Shown: one piece after another, positions 60,387-64,000 of the stretch
Numbering within the stretch: position 1 is the stretch's first letter
Layout: the number at the start of each line of letters is the position of its first letter
NCBI RefSeq assembly: GCF_000472525.1
Contig: NZ_AWZT01000020.1
Location: 53,715-117,714 of the forward strand
DNA length: 64,000 nt
DNA from: Paraburkholderia dilworthii
GTDB taxonomy: Bacteria > Pseudomonadota > Gammaproteobacteria > Burkholderiales > Burkholderiaceae
Reading direction: 5' to 3'
Translations under genes and position numbers: made by a program
The notes under the pieces: model-generated
Seen by the model: only the letters and a program-made list of their open reading frames with translations
Told to the model about the DNA's origin: nothing
Databases searched by the model: none

Positions 60387-60953
60387 ATGTCAAACGCGCT
60401 CGCGAGCGCGCCGCTCGATGCGGCCGACTACATCAAAAGTCACATTCGCACGGTGCCCGACTGGCCGCAGGCCGGTGTGCAGTTTCGCGACATCACGCCG
60501 CTGCTTCAGGAGCCGAAGTCGCTGCGCGTGCTGATCGACCTGTTCGTGCAGCGCTATATCGACGCGAAGCTCGACTACATTGCCGGGCTCGACGCGCGCG
60601 GTTTTATCATCGGGCCGATTCTCGCGTATGAACTGAACCTCGGCTTCATTCCGATTCGTAAGGAGGGCAAACTGCCCTATAAGCGCGCGTCGCAATCTTA
60701 TGAGCTCGAATACGGCACGGCCACCGTTGAGATTCACGAGGACGCTTGCAAGCCAGGCGACCGGGTGGTGATCATCGACGATCTGATCGCGACCGGCGGC
60801 ACGATGATGGCCGGCAAGATTCTGCTCGAGCGGCTCGGCGCCGTTGTCGTGGAAGGCGCGGCAATCATCGATCTGCCAGAACTTGGCGGCTCGAAACTGC
60901 TCGCGGGCGGCGGGTTGCCGCTCTATACGGTGACGAGTTTCGACGGCCATTAG
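60387..60953 (+). CDS. apt: Adenine phosphoribosyltransferase
   Basis: 188 residues from ATG 60387 (MSNALASAPLDAADYIKSHI). Salvages adenine with PRPP to AMP. The signature YIAGLDARGFIIGPILAYEL and RKEGKLPYKRASQSYELEYG give base and hood contacts, and the PRPP loop is VVIIDDLIATGGTMMAGKIL (cited as IDDLIATGGTM). GGAGA lies upstream. It follows the antiporter by about 80 bases and precedes a LysE-type exporter. Confidence 0.96.
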   Translation: MSNALASAPLDAADYIKSHIRTVPDWPQAGVQFRDITPLLQEPKSLRVLIDLFVQRYIDAKLDYIAGLDARGFIIGPILAYELNLGFIPIRKEGKLPYKRASQSYELEYGTATVEIHEDACKPGDRVVIIDDLIATGGTMMAGKILLERLGAVVVEGAAIIDLPELGGSKLLAGGGLPLYTVTSFDGH

Positions 60954-61007
60954 GCGCGCTGCAAACTGGCCGCAACGCTTGACCTTTCTGAAAAGAAGGT
61001 AAGAACG

Positions 61008-61622
61008 ATGCCCAACTTCATGTTGTTCCTCGCCACGTCGATTGCGATCACGATGGCACCCGGTCCGGACAATCTGCAAGTGCTTGCGCGCGGCATCTCG
61101 CAGGGCCGTGCGGCCGGTCTTGTCGCGGCGCTCGGTTTTGCTGCGGGCATCACGTTTCACACGACGCTCGCCGCGCTCGGCGTGGCCGCGTTGCTGCGCT
61201 CGTCGCCGTTCGCCTTCCAGGCAATCAAGCTGGCCGGCGCCGCGTATCTCGTCTGGATCGGCGTCAAGGCGCTGCGCAGTCACGGCCTCGCGACCGCGCA
61301 CGAACGCGCGCCGCAGCCGTTGATGACCGTGTTCCGCCAAAGCGTGCTCGGCAATCTGCTCAATCCGAAAGTGACGCTGTTCTTTATCGTGTTTCTGCCG
61401 CAGTTCGTGCAGCCGCACGGCGCGCAAAGCGTGACGGTGCAGATGCTCGAACTCGGCGCGCTCTTCATGTTGCAGACGGTGGCGGTGTTTTCGCTGTTCG
61501 GCGTGTGTGCGGGGATCATTGGCGGGTGGTTGAAGCGCCGGCCGCGTGTGGGTGTGTGGCTTGATCGTCTTGCCGGCGCCACTTTTATCGCGATCGCGAT
61601 TCGCGTCGCGTTGCGCGATTGA
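61008..61622 (+). CDS. LysE-family amino-acid exporter
   Basis: 204 residues with six predicted helices. MAPGPDNLQVLARGISQG at residues 16-33 is the LysE/RhtB signature, GLVAALGFAAGITFHTTLAALG helix 2, FRQSVLGNLLNPKVTLFFIVFLPQFV the conserved central segment (cited as NLLNPKVTLFFIVFLPQF). The family exports amino acids or homoserine lactones; the substrate cannot be read from sequence. AAGAAGGTAAG upstream of ATG 61008 is a good ribosome site. Confidence 0.92.
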   Translation: MPNFMLFLATSIAITMAPGPDNLQVLARGISQGRAAGLVAALGFAAGITFHTTLAALGVAALLRSSPFAFQAIKLAGAAYLVWIGVKALRSHGLATAHERAPQPLMTVFRQSVLGNLLNPKVTLFFIVFLPQFVQPHGAQSVTVQMLELGALFMLQTVAVFSLFGVCAGIIGGWLKRRPRVGVWLDRLAGATFIAIAIRVALRD

Positions 61623-61656
61623 TCTCGCGCTTGAGTCGGTGAAGGTGCTGCGCGTG

Positions 61657-61735
61657 GGCCCTCGGTTGAGTTCGCGCTTGCGGTGCAGTTGGGTCCGCGA
61701 TCGAATGTGTGTTTTGGCCCTCGCTTGAGTTCGCG
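61657..61735. repeat. 20-base direct repeat upstream of the Nudix gene
   Basis: GGCCCTCGGTTGAGTTCGCG (61657-61676) recurs with one mismatch as GGCCCTCGCTTGAGTTCGCG (61716-61735), 59 bases apart, and shorter TTGAGT and TTTAGTTCGCG echoes are nearby. Lies in the 207-base gap between the LysE-type and Nudix genes, where no gene is seen. Confidence 0.75.
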
Positions 61736-61829
61736 TTTAGTTCGCGTTTGAGTCTGCCATCGACACAGCAAATGAGCGACCTGAACGCCGGATTCATCGC
61801 CAGCAGCCGCCGACAGTTTGGAGTTTTCA

Positions 61830-62681
61830 ATGACTTTACCTTGCCTCACCGCCGCGCGCCGCTTCGACGTTCATGCGCATTTGCCGTTCTGGATCGACGC
61901 CGGGCAGGTCGGCTGGATTCGTTCGAGCGATGTGCGCTTGCTCGCCCGCTGGCCCGACGTGTTCGACATCGATGATGCGCGCGTCGCGCTCGCACCGGCG
62001 TTCAACACGGTTGAGTTGCGCAGCGGGGCCCTCGGCTCCGTGATCGGCGCGCTCGCCGCCGAAGGCCGCGTTCCGGGCTGGCGCAACGAAACCTACGCAA
62101 TCCGCAATGCGTTCGATGCCCGGCCGCTCGCATACATCGAACGCGCGGCGTCGCGCTTCTTCGGCACGATGACCTACGCGGTGCATCTGAACGGCGTCGT
62201 AGAATATGCGGACGGCGGGGCGCCCAGATTGTGGATCGCGCGCCGTAGCGACACGAAGGCGACCGATCCGGGCATGCTCGACAATGTGGTGGCGGGCGGA
62301 ATCGGTTGGGGCTTTAGCGTGGAGGCGACGATCGTCAAGGAGTGCTGGGAAGAAGCCGGCATTCCGGAAGAGATCGCCGTGCGTGCGGTCGCGGGCCGCA
62401 CCGCGTATGTGCTGCAATCGTTGCCGGAAGGCACGCAGGCCGAACAGATTTTCATCTACGACCTTGCGCTGCCGGCCGACTTCGCACCGCGTAATCAGGA
62501 CGGCGAGGTCGGTGAGCACCGGCTTGCGCGCATCGACGAAGTGGCGCGCTGGATCGAGGAAGGCGCGATGACGGTCGACGCGAGTCTCGCCACGCTGGAT
62601 TGCATGCTGCGCCGCCGCTGGATCGATGAAGAGGCGTGCGCGGGCGTCGACGCGCTGTTTGCGCCGCCCGCGTCCGCCTGA
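61830..62681 (+). CDS. DUF4743/Nudix hydrolase family protein
   Basis: 283 residues from ATG 61830 (MTLPCLTAARRF), with GGAG six bases upstream; a TTG at 61818 is less likely. The N-terminal about 120 residues match the DUF4743 type seen in plant and fungal TPK3-like Nudix proteins (FDVHAHLPFWIDAGQVGWI). The Nudix box is GWGFSVEATIVKECWEEAGIPEEI near 165-190 (cited by KECWEEAGIPEEI). Related eukaryotic proteins hydrolyse damaged thiamine diphosphate forms such as oxothiamine; activity here is inferred from domain order only. Confidence 0.87.
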   Translation: MTLPCLTAARRFDVHAHLPFWIDAGQVGWIRSSDVRLLARWPDVFDIDDARVALAPAFNTVELRSGALGSVIGALAAEGRVPGWRNETYAIRNAFDARPLAYIERAASRFFGTMTYAVHLNGVVEYADGGAPRLWIARRSDTKATDPGMLDNVVAGGIGWGFSVEATIVKECWEEAGIPEEIAVRAVAGRTAYVLQSLPEGTQAEQIFIYDLALPADFAPRNQDGEVGEHRLARIDEVARWIEEGAMTVDASLATLDCMLRRRWIDEEACAGVDALFAPPASA

Positions 62682-62778
62682 GCGCCTGATCCGCCGGACC
62701 TTGCCAAAGCGCCCGGCACCGCACACCATACAGCCACGCCAAACAAACCACGCATTGAAGAAGGGAGTCACCCAGGTC

Positions 62779-63648
62779 ATGTCGACCGATCACAGCTTTA
62801 TCCTCAAACTGTCGTGCGCCGACCGGCCCGGCATCGTTCACGCCGTGTCGGGCTTTCTGTTCGAGCGTGGCAGCAATATTCTCGACTCTGCGCAGTTCGG
62901 CGACAGCCGCACCGGCGAGTTCTTCATGCGCGTGCATTTTCAGCAGGTGGGCGGCGATCCGGGACTCGAGGCACTGCGCGAGTCGTTTGCGACGCTTGCC
63001 GAGCAGTTCGGCATGAACTGGGAATTGCACGATGCATCGGTGAAGCCGCGCGTCGTGATCATGGTTTCGAAGATCGGGCATTGCCTGAACGATCTGCTGT
63101 TCCGCTACCGCACTGGCCAGTTGAACATCGAGATCCCGGCGATCATCTCGAATCACAAGGAGTTTTATCAGCTCGCAGCGAGCTACGACATACCGTTCCA
63201 TCATTTCCCGCTGCTGGGCGGCACGCCTGAAGCGAAGGCCGCACAGGAAGCGCGCGTGCTCGAAGTGATCGACGAGCATCGGGCGGATCTGGTCGTGCTC
63301 GCGCGCTACATGCAGATTCTGTCGCCGAAGTTGTGTGAGGCGCTTGCTGGCCGCGCGATTAATATTCATCACTCGTTCCTGCCGAGCTTCAAGGGTGCGA
63401 AGCCCTATTACCAGGCGTTCGATCGTGGCGTGAAGCTGATCGGCGCAACGGCGCATTACGTGACGACCGATCTCGATGAAGGTCCGATCATCGAGCAGGA
63501 AGTAGAACGCGTGGATCACAGCATGACGCCGGAACAGTTGACGGCGATTGGGCGCGACGTCGAATGCGTGACGCTGGCGCGTGCGGTGAAGTGGCACGTC
63601 GAGCATCGCGTGGTGCTGAACGGCAGCAAGACGGTGGTGTTTCGTTAA
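62779..63648 (+). CDS. purU: Formyltetrahydrofolate deformylase
   Basis: 289 residues from ATG 62779 (MSTDHSFILKLSCADRPGIV). An N-terminal ACT domain (about 6-85) precedes a formyltransferase-like hydrolase domain. VVIMVSKIGHCLNDLLFRYR, the catalytic Asn/His/Asp context INIHHSFLPSFKGAKPY and TAHYVTTDLDEGPIIEQE are seen (each cited in part). It releases formate from 10-formyl-THF, balancing one-carbon pools and feeding PurT. GAAGGGAGT is upstream. The last intact gene; an insertion sequence begins about 160 bases downstream. Confidence 0.96.
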   Translation: MSTDHSFILKLSCADRPGIVHAVSGFLFERGSNILDSAQFGDSRTGEFFMRVHFQQVGGDPGLEALRESFATLAEQFGMNWELHDASVKPRVVIMVSKIGHCLNDLLFRYRTGQLNIEIPAIISNHKEFYQLAASYDIPFHHFPLLGGTPEAKAAQEARVLEVIDEHRADLVVLARYMQILSPKLCEALAGRAINIHHSFLPSFKGAKPYYQAFDRGVKLIGATAHYVTTDLDEGPIIEQEVERVDHSMTPEQLTAIGRDVECVTLARAVKWHVEHRVVLNGSKTVVFR

Positions 63649-63806
63649 CAACGAGTGAGAGGATTGCGCGGCGAGGGCTTGTCTATGGCGGCGTTTGTCG
63701 CGCACTGAGAAGGTGGCGATTGCGTTGGGCCGAGGAAGGGCCGGCCGGCAGTGGCCGGCAAAGGCCAAGGGCTAGGAAAGGCCAGAAGAGCCAACCAACG
63801 CTGCGG

Positions 63807-64000
63807 GAGGTGTCAGAAATTTCGTGTGCTGAGGCCGGTTAAAAATCTCAGCTGATGGCGGCGGTGAATCGCTCACCGAACAGAATGGCGAACTGATTGA
63901 CAGCTTGCCGCCAGGTGATAGGCGGCATCTTCCAATCCTTTTCAATGTTGCGCAAGGCCAGATACAGCAGTTTGCTGGCGGCTTCGTCGCTCGGGAAGTG
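63807..64000 (-). mobile_element. IS256-family insertion sequence, end only
   Basis: The right edge contains the 3' end of an IS256-type transposase on the minus strand. The element's end is probably near 63807, where GAGGTGTCAGAAATTTCGTG has the look of an IS256-family terminal repeat and the sequence character changes. The other end and the target duplication are outside the window, so the boundary is approximate. In the 158 bases between purU and this point a GCCGGCC-6-GGCCGGC hairpin (63740-63759) without a T-run is the only structure seen. Confidence 0.7.
63848..64000 (-). CDS. IS256-family (Mutator-type) transposase, C-terminal end, partial
   Basis: The frame runs from the right edge to a TGA at 63848-63850 and gives 50 residues: HFPSDEAASKLLYLALRNIE, then KDWKMPPITWRQAVNQFAIL and FGERFTAAIS. 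The FPSDEAA-K-LYLALRNI and QFAI-F-R stretch is the typical C-terminus of IS256-group DDE transposases. The catalytic residues lie outside the window, so it is unknown whether the copy is intact. It is transcribed towards purU. Confidence 0.88.
   Translation of the reverse strand, partial: HFPSDEAASKLLYLALRNIEKDWKMPPITWRQAVNQFAILFGERFTAAIS

Overview
The window is a 64 kb stretch of a GC-rich betaproteobacterial chromosome, most likely Burkholderia sensu lato and probably Paraburkholderia (inferred from gene order and protein flavour, not from a database search). Almost everything is core chromosome: respiration, envelope biogenesis, translation, sigma factors and DNA repair. Genes are tightly packed and often overlap by 1-4 bases. 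The only mobile DNA seen is the end of an IS256-type insertion sequence at the extreme right edge.

Layout. 1-9.3 kb: the 3' end of ptsI, a MoeB/ThiF-type enzyme, the protease ctpA, gpmA, then rhodanese-grxC-secB-gpsA, a macrodomain protein, trmL, a ComF-like protein and bioC. 9.6-20.2 kb: a large aa3 cytochrome oxidase region in two transcription units. The first is a DUF2244 gene, coxB, coxA, a 44-codon assembly gene, ctaG, a DUF2970 gene and coxC, ending at a clear terminator. The second is SURF1, a Sco-like membrane protein, ctaA, ctaB and sco. 20.3-22.6 kb: small accessory genes (YciI, an orphan MetQ-type binding protein, a MarR-GNAT fusion). 22.9-30.4 kb: a GntR regulator and a complete N-acetylglucosamine phosphotransferase/catabolic operon (nagA, SIS deaminase, EIIA-HPr-EI fusion, EIICB). 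30.8-32.7 kb: rpoH behind a textbook CIRCE operator, then pagL. 32.8-39.1 kb: NTF2-like protein, ybiB, a fumarylacetoacetase-family/maleylacetoacetate-isomerase pair, ftsY, rsmD, coaD and a ferredoxin. 39.2-46.6 kb, all on the minus strand: hisC, pth, rplY, prs, tRNA-Gln, ispE, lolB and a TPR protein, with a REP-like palindromic repeat array between pth and hisC. 46.7-48.7 kb: mutM-mutY. 48.7-58.1 kb, minus strand: LON-domain protein, rapZ, hprK, ptsN, hpf, rpoN, lptB, lptA, lptC, kdsC, kdsD. 58.3-63.6 kb: a Kef-type antiporter, apt, a LysE exporter, a Nudix protein and purU.

How the parts work together. The oxidase region encodes the three catalytic subunits, the CuA/CuB copper chaperones, both heme A enzymes and SURF1, so one locus can build a complete aa3 oxidase. 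The kdsD-kdsC-lptC-lptA-lptB series makes Kdo precursor and exports lipopolysaccharide. It continues into rpoN, hpf, ptsN, hprK and rapZ, which couple nitrogen-PTS signalling to transcription and envelope precursor supply. The nag operon carries its own EIIA, HPr and EI domains, so GlcNAc uptake need not depend on the general PTS proteins.

Most unusual items: the palindromic repeat array abutting the hisC ribosome-binding site, a CoxB with added cytochrome c and OmpA-like domains, a NagE with a second EIIB domain lacking its cysteine, a second Sco-like protein in the heme A unit, CIRCE control of rpoH, and an attenuator-like hairpin between prs and rplY. All functional statements are from motif reading; no alignment or search was run.
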